Source of the DNA: Anoxybacillus amylolyticus
GTDB taxonomy: Bacteria > Bacillota > Bacilli > Bacillales > Anoxybacillaceae
Length of the DNA: 64,000 nucleotides
Assembly: GCF_001634285.1 (NCBI RefSeq)
Contig: NZ_CP015438.1
Location: forward strand, 2,058,001 to 2,122,000
Direction of reading: 5' to 3'
Below are positions 17,861 through 26,619 of this stretch, piece after piece. The notes under the pieces were generated by a model. That model had not been told where the DNA came from. It worked only from the letters and a program-made list of their open reading frames with translations, and did no database searches. Made by a program: the position numbers and the translations under genes. The first letter of the stretch is position 1; each line of letters starts with the position of its first letter.

Positions 17861-19210
17861 TTAGAGAATGACATTTAACAATAGAATGAAAATAAAGGCT
17901 ACCACTGAGATAATCGTTTCCATCACCGTCCAAGTCATAAGCGTTTCTTTGACTGTCATGCCAAAATATTCTTTGATCATCCAGAACCCGGAATCGTTGA
18001 CGTGCGACAAAATTAACGAACCAGCGCCGGTCGCCAACACGAGCAGTTCCATATTTGTACCTGACATAGTAGCAGCGATTGGCGCAACGATGCCGGCGGC
18101 AGTCATCATCGAAACAGTAGCTGAACCAGTCGCGACGCGAATGAGAGCAGCAATACCCCATCCTAATAAAAGCGGAGATAGATGTGAATGTTTCGCTGCT
18201 TCAGCAATTTGTTGACCGATGCCGGAGTCAAGGAGCACTTTATTGAACGCACCACCCGCCCCGATAACGAGTAAAATATTAGCAACGGGACCAAGGCAGT
18301 CGTTTGCAAATTTCAGCACGTTGTCACGGTTAAAGCCACGAGCATATCCTAAACTAAAGAACGAATAAATTGTAGCAATAAGCAATGCAACGATTGGGTC
18401 ACCGATAAAGCGTAATACTTTCGCTGCTTCTAATGTCTGATCAAGCGTAACGTTGGCAATCGAGGCGATAAGCATTAAAATGACGGGAAGCAAAATCGTA
18501 AATAGCGTATTTCCGAACGCTGGAAGTTCTCGTGTTTCTTTATGCTGTACGAGCTGCTCAGCAATTTCCGCCGGTACCTTTTTGTACATACGCGCACCAA
18601 TCCATTTTCCATACAGCGGTCCAGCAATAATCGCTGTTGGCAGACCAACGATAATGGAATAAAGAATCGTCTTTCCAACGTCCGCTTTAAAGATGCCCAC
18701 CGCTGCCATCGCTGCCGGATGTGGCGGAACAAGACCATGCACGACCGATAAGCCAGCAACAAGTGGTATCCCGATTGTGATGAGTGAAATACCCGTTTCG
18801 ATCGCAATCGTAAAGACGAGAGGAATAAGCAACACAAACCCTACTTGGAAAAACACCGGAATCCCAACCAAAAAAGCAACGACCATCATTGCCCAATGAA
18901 CACGCTTTTGACCAAAGCGAGCAATTAACGTTTTAGCAATTCGTTCAGCACCACCGGATTCAGCCATCATTTTTCCGAGCATCGTTCCAAGTGCCAACAC
19001 GATCGCCAAAAAGCCGAGTGTATTGCCTAATCCAGCTTTAATGGAATCTATAATGCCCGGCGTTTCCGGTGATGGAGCAATAAGCGGCATCCCCATCGCT
19101 AACCCGACACCAACAGAGATTAAAATGAGTGCGACAAATGGATGCATTTTCGCTATAGTAATCAATAGCAACAATGCAATAATCGCAACAATAACAATGG
19201 CAATCCCCAT
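17861..19210 (-). CDS. gntP: Gluconate permease GntP
   Basis: 449 residues from ATG at 19210 (MGIAIVIVAIIALLLL); the upstream in-frame ATG lacks a ribosome binding site, while GGGGGAACAAGG precedes this one. About 12 hydrophobic helices. Family hallmarks include MHPFVALILISVGVGLAMGMP, ALGTMLGKMMAESGGAERIA, HGLVPPHPAAMAAVGIF and LLVIGAGGAFNKVLLDSGIG. It takes up gluconate with protons. It follows gntK with a 155-bp gap holding two LacI-type operators and a cre-like site, so it may also have its own promoter. Confidence 0.93.
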   Translation of the reverse strand: MGIAIVIVAIIALLLLITIAKMHPFVALILISVGVGLAMGMPLIAPSPETPGIIDSIKAGLGNTLGFLAIVLALGTMLGKMMAESGGAERIAKTLIARFGQKRVHWAMMVVAFLVGIPVFFQVGFVLLIPLVFTIAIETGISLITIGIPLVAGLSVVHGLVPPHPAAMAAVGIFKADVGKTILYSIIVGLPTAIIAGPLYGKWIGARMYKKVPAEIAEQLVQHKETRELPAFGNTLFTILLPVILMLIASIANVTLDQTLEAAKVLRFIGDPIVALLIATIYSFFSLGYARGFNRDNVLKFANDCLGPVANILLVIGAGGAFNKVLLDSGIGQQIAEAAKHSHLSPLLLGWGIAALIRVATGSATVSMMTAAGIVAPIAATMSGTNMELLVLATGAGSLILSHVNDSGFWMIKEYFGMTVKETLMTWTVMETIISVVAFIFILLLNVIL

Positions 19211-19263
19211 TCCTTGTTCCCCCTTTGTTTTTATACACAATGACTCAATTAAATTTTCCCCAT

Positions 19264-19277
19264 CGCAAACGCTTTCA
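19264..19277. promoter_or_regulatory. cre-like CcpA site upstream of gntP
   Basis: CGCAAACGCTTTCA matches the Bacillus cre consensus TGWAANCGNTNWCA at 12 of 14 positions. It lies between the operators and gntP, consistent with glucose repression. Confidence 0.5.
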
Positions 19278-19307
19278 GTTTTTTAACTATGAAACGATAT
19301 TGTTTTC

Positions 19308-19353
19308 TAAATCGGTTTATTAACCGTTCGCTAGGATACTAAACCGATTTAGT
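19308..19353. promoter_or_regulatory. Two LacI-type operators upstream of gntP
   Basis: TAAATCGGTTTA at 19308-19319 and the longer palindrome ACTAAACCGATTTAGT at 19338-19353. The same palindrome type recurs before the repressor gene (23606-23649), so these are probably the binding sites of the disrupted LacI-family repressor. Confidence 0.75.
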
Positions 19354-19365
19354 TGATGCGCCTTT

Positions 19366-20910
19366 TTATCGATTCCGACGCTGAAACGCCGCGATCATAT
19401 CAAACTCCTCTTTTAACCGTTCATACAACCGCACGTACAAATCAAATAATTCAGCATAAACGAGTGTATGGTCTTCATTTGGTTCATGCCGAGCTGTCGT
19501 TTCAATCCAGTTTTTTACCATCCCAAGCGACGGTAACTCACCTAGCGCATAGAGTGCCACAGCAGCCGCTCCTAATGCCGAAGCTTCATGCGTTTGCGGC
19601 ACAATGAGCGGTTTTCCGAGCATATCAGAAAGTATTTGTCGCCAAAACGGCGATTTGGCAAACCCACCCGAAACACGGATTTCCTCCATCGGTCCGGTTA
19701 CATCACGAATAGCAAGTGCTACTGATAAAATACTAAAGCAGACACCTTCCATGACAGCGCGAATAAAATGTTCACGTTTATGATGAAGACTAAGACCGAA
19801 AAACGTCCCGCGGGCATTTGCATTCCAATATGGTGCTCGTTCTCCCGATAAAAATGGTAAAAACACAAGTCCTTCCGCTCCCGGAGGAACATGTTCGGCA
19901 TATTTCGTCAACAAATCGTACGGATCCATGCCGAGTTTTTTCGCCACTTCTCGCTCTTGAGCACCAAACTCATCACGCAGCCAGCGAAGCAAAATACCGC
20001 CGTTGTTCGTTGGTCCACCGACGATCCAATACCCCGGAGTCAATGCATAACAGAACGTTCTACCTTTCTCGTCAGTCGTTGGGTTCGTTGCAATCGTTCG
20101 CACTGCCCCACTTGTTCCGATCGTAATAGCTGCCTCGCCCGGAAGCACTGCCCCAACACCAATGTTAGCAAGCACGCCATCGCTCGCTCCAATAATGACC
20201 GGCACATCAGGAGCTACCCCCATTTTTTCCGCCCAATCTTTCTCCATCCCTTGCAAAATATGCGTCGCTGGAACTAGACGTGGTAGGTGTTCGCAACCAA
20301 TTCCAAGGAAAGATAATACATCCTCATCCCAATCGAGTGTACTAAGACGAAACAAACCGGTAGCCGAGGCGAGCGAATGATCGGTGACGTATTCTCCATA
20401 CAGGCGATAAAGCACATAATCTTTTACCGAGACAAACCGTCTGGCATTTCGAAATACGTCTGGCCGCTCTTCTTTCAGCCACATCAGTTTTGCTAGCGGT
20501 GACATCGGGTGAATTGGCGTTCCCGTTCGCCGGTAAATGTCAATCCCATTTTGTTCTTTAAGCAACCTCTCTGCCTGGGCAACACTTCGATTGTCGGCCC
20601 AGATAATCAAGTTGGTAAGCGGCTTCCCCTCTTGATCGATCGCCATAACCGAGTGCATGGCTGCACTGAATCCTAATGCTTTCACTTGTTTAGGACGGAT
20701 GGCATAGCGAACCGTCACTCCTCCCACCGCTTGAATGACCGCTGCGAACAACTCATCTGGATCTTGCTCTGCCCATCCCGTATGTGGGTGAATAATCGGA
20801 TAATCAACAGCATGGGAGGCTAATACCCGACCTTGTTCACTAAAAACGACTGCTTTCGTGCTTGTCGTTCCAATGTCCACTCCAATGACGACTTTCCCTT
20901 GTATAGTCAC
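19366..20910 (-). CDS. gntK: Gluconokinase (FGGY family)
   Basis: 514 residues from GTG at 20910, with AAGGGAGGAG 6 nt upstream; an in-frame ATG at 20931 overlaps this site. N-terminal phosphate-binding VVIGVDIGTTSTKAVVF, middle IIWADNRSVAQAERL, the Asp-containing AITIGTSGAVRTIA and C-terminal IRVSGGFAKSPFWRQILSD are typical of FGGY kinases, with length equal to Bacillus GntK (513). It phosphorylates gluconate to 6-phosphogluconate for the pentose phosphate pathway. It lies directly after the split repressor gene. Confidence 0.93.
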   Translation of the reverse strand: MTIQGKVVIGVDIGTTSTKAVVFSEQGRVLASHAVDYPIIHPHTGWAEQDPDELFAAVIQAVGGVTVRYAIRPKQVKALGFSAAMHSVMAIDQEGKPLTNLIIWADNRSVAQAERLLKEQNGIDIYRRTGTPIHPMSPLAKLMWLKEERPDVFRNARRFVSVKDYVLYRLYGEYVTDHSLASATGLFRLSTLDWDEDVLSFLGIGCEHLPRLVPATHILQGMEKDWAEKMGVAPDVPVIIGASDGVLANIGVGAVLPGEAAITIGTSGAVRTIATNPTTDEKGRTFCYALTPGYWIVGGPTNNGGILLRWLRDEFGAQEREVAKKLGMDPYDLLTKYAEHVPPGAEGLVFLPFLSGERAPYWNANARGTFFGLSLHHKREHFIRAVMEGVCFSILSVALAIRDVTGPMEEIRVSGGFAKSPFWRQILSDMLGKPLIVPQTHEASALGAAAVALYALGELPSLGMVKNWIETTARHEPNEDHTLVYAELFDLYVRLYERLKEEFDMIAAFQRRNR

Positions 20911-21264
20911 CGTTTCTCCTCCCTTCGTCATCTATCCTTTTGTCTAATCGATGTCCGTTCCTTCAGTATCGGAGAGAAACGAAACACACGTGGCTTACCC
21001 TTCCGCTTCTGACTAATTTGCGCAAATACCTGCTCAGCTGCTTTTTTCCCCATGGCAAATGTCGGTTGGGCAATCGTCGTCAGCATTGGGGTATAAATAT
21101 CGGCAAACGGCACATCATCAATGTTGATTATTGCTAGATCTTCGGGCACTCGAATGTCGTTTTCTTTCACAAACCGCAAAACGCCCATCAAAGTCAAGTC
21201 GTTAATTGCAAACAGGGCATTTGGCCGCTCAAGTTGGGTAAACCGTTTTTTTAGCTCTTCGGAT

Positions 21265-22898
21265 GTATCCATTCAGCCCAATACTAGTGAGATTTTCAGA
21301 ATCCAGCACCAATAGGGCATTTCCAGTATCGAAAATGCCCTAGGAGGAATGGAGAATCGTTTGGAGAGACTCCCCACTTAGAAGTCTTTGCAACGATTCC
21401 CAAACCGGCTTTCCGTGTTTTTGCAGGGTAGAAATGACGCTGCGAATGGTGCAGAAAGCCTCGGCATCGTCTTCCTGACGAAACGTTCCGGAAATTTTTT
21501 GTTTGACTTTCACCATCCGCAAATCACGCTCGGCTTGGTTGTTGTCAAACGGCACTTCTTTCTTTCGCAGGAAGAGAAGCGCTTCTTGCTTGCGCTTTTC
21601 CAGGCGCTGGATGAAATTTTGCGCGTTGCGGACGCCTTCATGGTTGCCTTGTCGGCAACGTTCATCGAGTTCTTGTCGACCATTCGCTAGAAGCTGGTCG
21701 TACACTGCTTCCCAATACCGGACTTCCTCTTCCGGTAGAGCTCCGCCCGCTTTCTCCACCGCCTGTTTCATCTCCAACAGTGCTTCGGTCATCTCTTTCG
21801 ACCATGAATGGCCGTAAAGTTCCGTATATGCCCGAAGCTCCCGGAGATGATGGGCGTGGCAAAGCGCATGGCTCGCCTCTGTGTACATCGGGTACACCGA
21901 ATACGCATCGTGTACCATCGTTCCTTTGTACCGTGGCAAGATCCCGATGTCGTCCGTCGCTTGCTTTCCACGGGAACGATGAAGCCCGTATCGTGTGACC
22001 TTGGCAGTGGAAGCCACATGCACCCATTGGTTCTTTCTGTTCACACGCAGGCTCGTTTCATCGACGTGCAACGTGCTGGAGGTTAGCAACGCCGTTTCGA
22101 TCTCTTTGAGCGCTGCTTCTAACACAGGGAGCCACCGTCTCGTCATGTTCACGACTGTGCCTGCACTGATTGAATGGCCCACTAACGCTTTGACCATCTC
22201 CGTGACACGCTCGCACGGGATCAACTGCGCATGATTCCAGTATAAAACAAGGGAAGTGATGGCTGGTCCGTACTGGACATGATTCGTGACATAAAAAGGG
22301 AACTCTGCCTGCTGGACGAGATGACATTTCGGACACCCCTTCACTTCCCGTTCGTGTTGAGTCACTTCCATTCGAACCACTGGGAGGTCGAACACTTGGC
22401 GAATGTCTACTTGAAGCGGAGCAACATGTTCTAAAGAGTGACCACATCCTTTGCATTTGGTCACGCGGTGAAGGACTCGATGGTCAGGATTCGGTACTTG
22501 GCGGAGCGTCGTTCCTCGATGCCCTAGTTGCCCTCCCGGCTGTTTCTCCGACGGTTGGCGAGAAGGGGATTTCGCCACAAACCGGTCAGAGGACGGCGGT
22601 AAGTGGCTGTTCGTACTGTTTTTTTTCGTACGGGCTTCTAATTCTGCAATACGTGCTTTTAATTGTTGGTTTTCTTGTCTTAGCTGCTCGTTTTCTTTGA
22701 TGAGTTTTTCGATGGTTTGCGCTTGGCGCTCGATTTTTGCGACCATGCTTTCGAGTGTAAAGACCGCTTGTTGAAAATCAAAAACAACGTTTGCCATCGT
22801 GTTCACCTCCCTTGTCTTGGATGGTACTAGTATAGACAAGGGGAGCAGAAATAAACCCGATCTCGTAAACTTTTTCTATGTAACGGCTGAATAGTTAC
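21265..22898 (-). mobile_element. ISBst12-type IS66-family element, complete
   Basis: A 1,634-bp element. Left end GTATCCATTCAGCC matches the inverted right end GTAACTATTCAGCC at 12 of 14 bases. It is flanked by the identical 8-bp duplication CTTCGGAT at 21257-21264 and 22899-22906, the size expected for IS66. It carries one transposase gene and no IS66 tnpA/tnpB accessory genes, as in the ISBst12 group. A truncated second copy lies at 39259-39504. Confidence 0.93.
21340..22797 (-). CDS. ISBst12-type transposase
   Basis: About 485 residues from ATG at 22797 (MANVVFDFQQAVFTLESMV), with AAGGGAGGTG upstream; an in-frame start at 22839 is less likely. The N-terminus has a leucine-zipper-like coiled coil with ENEQLRQENQQLKARIAELEA broken over residues ~35-55. 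A zinc-binding CKGCGH...CPKCHL region follows, then the DDE catalytic domain with LHVDETSLR, VHDAYSVY and DNNQAERDLRMVK. All catalytic blocks are intact, so it should be active. Confidence 0.92.
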   Translation of the reverse strand: MANVVFDFQQAVFTLESMVAKIERQAQTIEKLIKENEQLRQENQQLKARIAELEARTKKNSTNSHLPPSSDRFVAKSPSRQPSEKQPGGQLGHRGTTLRQVPNPDHRVLHRVTKCKGCGHSLEHVAPLQVDIRQVFDLPVVRMEVTQHEREVKGCPKCHLVQQAEFPFYVTNHVQYGPAITSLVLYWNHAQLIPCERVTEMVKALVGHSISAGTVVNMTRRWLPVLEAALKEIETALLTSSTLHVDETSLRVNRKNQWVHVASTAKVTRYGLHRSRGKQATDDIGILPRYKGTMVHDAYSVYPMYTEASHALCHAHHLRELRAYTELYGHSWSKEMTEALLEMKQAVEKAGGALPEEEVRYWEAVYDQLLANGRQELDERCRQGNHEGVRNAQNFIQRLEKRKQEALLFLRKKEVPFDNNQAERDLRMVKVKQKISGTFRQEDDAEAFCTIRSVISTLQKHGKPVWESLQRLLSGESLQTILHSS

Positions 22899-23605
22899 CT
22901 TCGGATAGCACAGCGGAATTAACAGCAATGATGTTGTTTTCACCGACATCAAACCCTCTTTTCTCCATTGCTGCACGAAACCCCTCAAATCGTTCCATCC
23001 GCGGTACGTTATAGGCCACGAGTGGCGGAGTAACGATAGCGATGTGATTATAGCCATGCGAAGCTAAATAATCAACAGCCATTTCTGCCGCTCTAAAATT
23101 GTCTAACAATACGCTATCCACCTCTATCCCTGGCACCATTCGGTCGACAAAGACAAGTGGAAAGCGTTCTGCTACAAGATGACGGTACACATCTTCGTTT
23201 TTTCCTGTCGGAAAGACAATGAGTCCATCAACTTGTTTGGCGAGAAGCATATCAATATACTTCTTCTCCTTTTCCGCGTCGTCGTCTGAGTTGCAGATGA
23301 TGACATGAAACCCGCGCTTCTGACATTCCTCTTCAATGGCGTGCAACACTTGCGTCGTCAACATATGAAGCATATTAAATACAATTACACCGATGGTGGC
23401 CGTTGTTTTTTGCTTTAAACTGCGGGCGATTACATTCGGGTGATAACCAAGTTCCTCAATCGCTTGAGCGATGCGTTTTCTTGTTTCCTCGCTCATATAT
23501 TCATAGCGTTTGTTCAAGTATTGCGAAACAGTGCTTTTGGAAACGTTGGCCAATTTCGCGACATCGGCCATCGTCACTTTTTTCAATGGGATCCCTCTTT
23601 CTTTT

Positions 23606-23649
23606 ACTAAATCGATTTAGTTTAGAAAGCGTTTTCATAAACCGGTTTA
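23606..23649. promoter_or_regulatory. Gluconate operon promoter: two LacI operators and a cre site
   Basis: ACTAAATCGATTTAGT (perfect palindrome, 23606-23621) and TAAACCGGTTTA (23638-23649) flank a cre-like sequence TGAAAACGCTTTCT on the minus strand at 23624-23637 (13 of 14 to consensus). The sites lie 20-65 bp upstream of the repressor start. They suggest autoregulation plus catabolite repression of the whole operon. Confidence 0.78.
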
Positions 23650-23861
23650 GTGTTAATTATAAATGAGATGGAAAAGATGTGCAATATTTTTATTTAAGTT
23701 TTTCACTATGCCCAAACAATTTATCTCAATAGGGGTTAAAGTTCAATACTTTTATAAAACCGACATGGAACAGTTACGGATTGCCTAACTTAACCTCGAA
23801 CCGTAGGGCACACGGCTATTGCTCGATCAAATTTCTTTCATAAGATAAGGATCTCTAATAG

Positions 23862-24068
23862 TTGGGGAGTGATAGAGAGTCAGCCATTCCGTTAAAATTT
23901 TTATTTAAACGCAAGAAGAGCGCACAAGCTCCACCGAGGAGGCTCATCTCAAGCAAAGCTTCGGCTTGCGTGGGATATTTCCAAGAAGCGAACTCAGTGT
24001 GTCGCCGCCGAAAGAAGGGGGCGGAGCGCATCACACCGATGGTGCTTGGAGCTAGACAACTCCCCACC
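23862..24068. repeat. Structured ~207-bp element, candidate dispersed repeat or RNA
   Basis: The ends pair as TTGGGGAGT / ACTCCCCAC. Inside are AGCTCCA / TGGAGCT, a hairpin around TTCG at about 23955-23971, and nested GTGTG / CACAC with CCGCC / GGCGG at about 23997-24034. The nested order of paired segments is what an RNA or a foldback element would show. It lies between the repressor promoter and a terminator, without ribosome binding sites or gene. The frame on the minus strand is probably not translated. I do not recognise the RNA family. Confidence 0.5.
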
Positions 24069-24089
24069 TAGCGAAAAAATTTTAACTAT

Positions 24090-24121
24090 AACAGCTCTTG
24101 TCCGAGACGACAAGAGCTGTT
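24090..24121 (-). terminator. Terminator of the enoyl-CoA hydratase gene
   Basis: AACAGCTCTTGTC and GACAAGAGCTGTT form a perfect 13-bp stem just past the stop codon. Confidence 0.85.
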
Positions 24122-24124
24122 CTC

Positions 24125-24889
24125 TTATTTTCCGATAAAGTTCGGCTTTCTTTTTTCTAAAAATGCTTGGACGCCTTCGCGGTGGTCTTTGGTTTTCCGC
24201 ATTTTTTGCTGGGCGTCGGTTTCTAGCTTGAGGACGTTGAGCAATTCGTCTTTTGTTGTTTTGGCGTATAGCATTTTCGTAGCGATCATCGCTTGCAATG
24301 GCTTTGCTTGCCACTCAGCAATTTTTTGCTCCACTTCGTTCTCATCCTCAACAATGAAGTCGACGAGCCCAAGTTCATACGCTTCATCAGCGTTCATCGG
24401 TTTCCCTTCCCAAATGATGTGCTTTGCTTTCGTTTCGCCGACCCGTTGCGCTAAAAAGAAATGCCCTCCGCCATCTGGGACAAGCCCGATGCCAATAAAA
24501 TTCATCGCTAAGCGCGCCTGTTTTGTCGCAATGACATAGTCGCTTGCCAATGCAAAACTTAACCCTAATCCTGCTGCTGGTCCATGAATGGCGGCAATGA
24601 CAACTTTCGGCATGCTGTACAATGTCGCAATAACCTGCTGAATCGTATTCATGACTTCATGAAATTTTTCTGGGTCATCTACGCTAAGCATCGTTTTAAT
24701 ATCGCCGCCGGCAGAAAACCCTCTTCCTCTCCCACGAATGACAAGAAGCTGCGCATCGCTTTGCTCTACTTCACGAAGCGCTTCGACTAACTCATTCAAC
24801 ATTTGCACGTCCATCGCATTTAACGAGTCCGGACGGTTCAACTCCAATACCGCCAAATTTCCTGAAAAAGAAAGCACTACTGTTTCCAT
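24125..24889 (-). CDS. Enoyl-CoA hydratase/isomerase family protein
   Basis: 254 residues, usual crotonase length. Conserved features are LNRPDSLNAMDVQML, RGRGRGFSAGGDIKTM (oxyanion-hole region), AAIHGPAAGLGLSFALASDYVIA and the FIGIGLVPDGGG block. In canonical hydratases a Glu is found near the AGLGL region and another in the later block; here the latter is Asp/Gly (VPDGGG), so an isomerase or a variant activity is possible. GGGGGAGAACA precedes ATG. Probably acts in fatty-acid or aromatic CoA degradation. It stands alone with its own terminator. Confidence 0.85.
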   Translation of the reverse strand: METVVLSFSGNLAVLELNRPDSLNAMDVQMLNELVEALREVEQSDAQLLVIRGRGRGFSAGGDIKTMLSVDDPEKFHEVMNTIQQVIATLYSMPKVVIAAIHGPAAGLGLSFALASDYVIATKQARLAMNFIGIGLVPDGGGHFFLAQRVGETKAKHIIWEGKPMNADEAYELGLVDFIVEDENEVEQKIAEWQAKPLQAMIATKMLYAKTTKDELLNVLKLETDAQQKMRKTKDHREGVQAFLEKRKPNFIGK

Positions 24890-24960
24890 TGTTCTCCCCC
24901 TGTTTCACCGATTTTCTTTTACTTTATTCCTCACTATTTTCAAAAATCCTTTTTTAATAT

Positions 24961-24993
24961 AAAAAAATCCGCACCACTTAAAATGGCACGGAT
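24961..24993 (-). terminator. Terminator of the aldehyde dehydrogenase gene
   Basis: On the minus strand ATCCGTGCCA pairs with TGGTGCGGAT (one G-T pair) and runs into TTTTTTT. Confidence 0.85.
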
Positions 24994-25000
24994 GAAGTTG

Positions 25001-26440
25001 TTAGCGATTCCGGTTGAAAATGATAAGCTTTAGCTCCGTCATTTCTTCAATCGCGTAGCGAATTCCTTCACGGCCAAATCCGCTTTCTTTCACGCCACCA
25101 TATGGCATATGATCAACGCGGAACGTCGGAATGTCGTTAATAAGCACCCCGCCGACATGCAATTTCTCCGCCGCTTCCCATGCCGTATGGACATTGTCTG
25201 TATATATGCCTGCTTGCAGCCCATAGCGCGAATCGTTGACAAGCTTAATCGCTTCATCGATGGAGGAAACTTTATTAATAAGCACAATCGGCGCAAACAC
25301 TTCTTGGCACGATACTTTCATCGTTGGTGCTGCGTCTAAAATGACCGTCGGTAACAAAATATTCCCCTGTCTCTCCCCACCAATCGCAACAGTAGCCCCA
25401 CCTTGCTTCGCTTCTTCAATCCACTGCAGCGAACGCTCCACATCTTTTTCGGAAATAAGTGCAGAAACGTCTGTGCTTGGATCGAGCGGGTCACCTACTT
25501 TTAGCTGTTTTACCGCCTCAACAAACTTTTCGACAAACTCTTCATACCGTTTTTCATGCACGTAAATGCGTTGCAATGAAATACATACTTGCCCTTGGAA
25601 CGAGAAAGCACCGACGACGCACCGCGGAATGATTCGCTCGACATCCACTTGTTCATCGATAATGACGGCTGAGTTCGAACCTAGCTCTAGCGTGACGCGT
25701 TTTAATCCAGCTTTGTTGCGAATGCCAATCCCTACTTCCGGACTGCCGGTAAAGGTCACCATACTAATGCGTGGATCGGTAACAATTTGGTCACCGACCG
25801 TTTTTCCGCTTCCGGTCACGACATTGAGCGCTCCTTTTGGCAATCCTGCCTGTTCAAACAATTCAGCAATAAAGTACGCAGAAAGCGGTGTTTGGCTCGC
25901 TGGCTTCAACACGACCGTATTTCCGGAAGCAATCGCAGGTCCTAGCTTATGCGCCACTAAATTTAGCGGAAAGTTAAACGGCGTAATCGCCCCGATTACC
26001 CCAATCGGCTCTCTTACTGTAAAGGCGACGCGATTTTCTCCCCCTGGCGCGGCATCGAGCGGGAGCGTTTCTCCATGAATCCGCTTCGCTTCCTCGGCAG
26101 CGAATTTATACGTTTGAATCGTGCGCGCCACTTCCGCTTTGGCGGTCGTGATCGGCTTTGCTGCTTCTAGCGCAACGAGCTTCGCCGCTTCGTCCGCGCG
26201 TTGTTGCAATAAAGCCACGACTTTCTCTAAAGTCGCCGCCCGTTCGTGTGCTGGCATTTTTGCCATCGTTCGACGTGCTTCATACGCAGCCGAAATCGCT
26301 CGCTTTACGTCTTGTGCTGTTGCTAACGGAATTTCTGCCAACGCTTCGCCGGAGTATGGCGACAAAAGCTCGCTGTACGCCTCTGCCTCTACCCATTCGC
26401 CGTTAATGTAAAGTTTCTTTTTTTCTGTTGTTGTATGCAT
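25001..26440 (-). CDS. NAD(P)-dependent aldehyde dehydrogenase
   Basis: 479 residues from ATG at 26440 (MHTTTEKKKLYINGEW), with AAGGAAGGG upstream; the longer frame has no ribosome binding site. Signature elements: PFNFPLNLVAHKLGPAIASGN, VTFTGSPEVG, general-base Glu in RVTLELGSNSAVI, catalytic Cys in FSFQGQVCISLQR, and QEVFAPIVLINK. It oxidises an aldehyde to a carboxylate (or CoA-free acid). The exact substrate cannot be told; it resembles the lactaldehyde/phosphonoacetaldehyde-type dehydrogenases more than betaine aldehyde dehydrogenases. Single gene. Confidence 0.9.
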   Translation of the reverse strand: MHTTTEKKKLYINGEWVEAEAYSELLSPYSGEALAEIPLATAQDVKRAISAAYEARRTMAKMPAHERAATLEKVVALLQQRADEAAKLVALEAAKPITTAKAEVARTIQTYKFAAEEAKRIHGETLPLDAAPGGENRVAFTVREPIGVIGAITPFNFPLNLVAHKLGPAIASGNTVVLKPASQTPLSAYFIAELFEQAGLPKGALNVVTGSGKTVGDQIVTDPRISMVTFTGSPEVGIGIRNKAGLKRVTLELGSNSAVIIDEQVDVERIIPRCVVGAFSFQGQVCISLQRIYVHEKRYEEFVEKFVEAVKQLKVGDPLDPSTDVSALISEKDVERSLQWIEEAKQGGATVAIGGERQGNILLPTVILDAAPTMKVSCQEVFAPIVLINKVSSIDEAIKLVNDSRYGLQAGIYTDNVHTAWEAAEKLHVGGVLINDIPTFRVDHMPYGGVKESGFGREGIRYAIEEMTELKLIIFNRNR

Positions 26441-26619
26441 CCCGTTTCCCTTCCTTTCATAAGCATTATTCCTAAACTTTATTCTGTTTTTTCTGAAAAA
26501 ATCCTTCCATCCTACGTATTGATGACGAACATAAAAAACACCCATACTATTTAGCGCGTTCCATAGCAATGTTATAGACTTCTAATTCCTCCCACCAATA
26601 CAACAATTCCTCTTCTGTT

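Larger units (their letters stand above)
20928..23586 (-). pseudogene. LacI-family gluconate operon repressor split by an IS element
   Basis: The N-terminal part (23586-22899) begins MKKVTMADVAKLANVSKSTVSQYLN, a LacI helix-turn-helix, and the sugar-binding domain up to AVLSE. The C-terminal part (21256-20928) resumes in frame as ELKKRFTQLERPNALFAIND and ends KERTSIRQKDR. Removing the element and one copy of the 8-bp duplication restores a 338-residue protein. As it stands, the N-terminal fragment ends a few codons inside the element and lacks about 110 C-terminal residues, so it may still bind DNA but not respond to an effector. It would normally repress gntK-gntP through the TAAAYCGRTTTA operators. 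Confidence 0.9.

Noticed and set aside
17715-18161. 148-codon minus-strand frame
   Set aside because: It overlaps gntP in another frame and crosses its terminator; a shadow.
23855-24067. 70-codon minus-strand frame across the structured element
   Set aside because: No ribosome binding site and it exactly covers nested inverted repeats; more likely non-coding.
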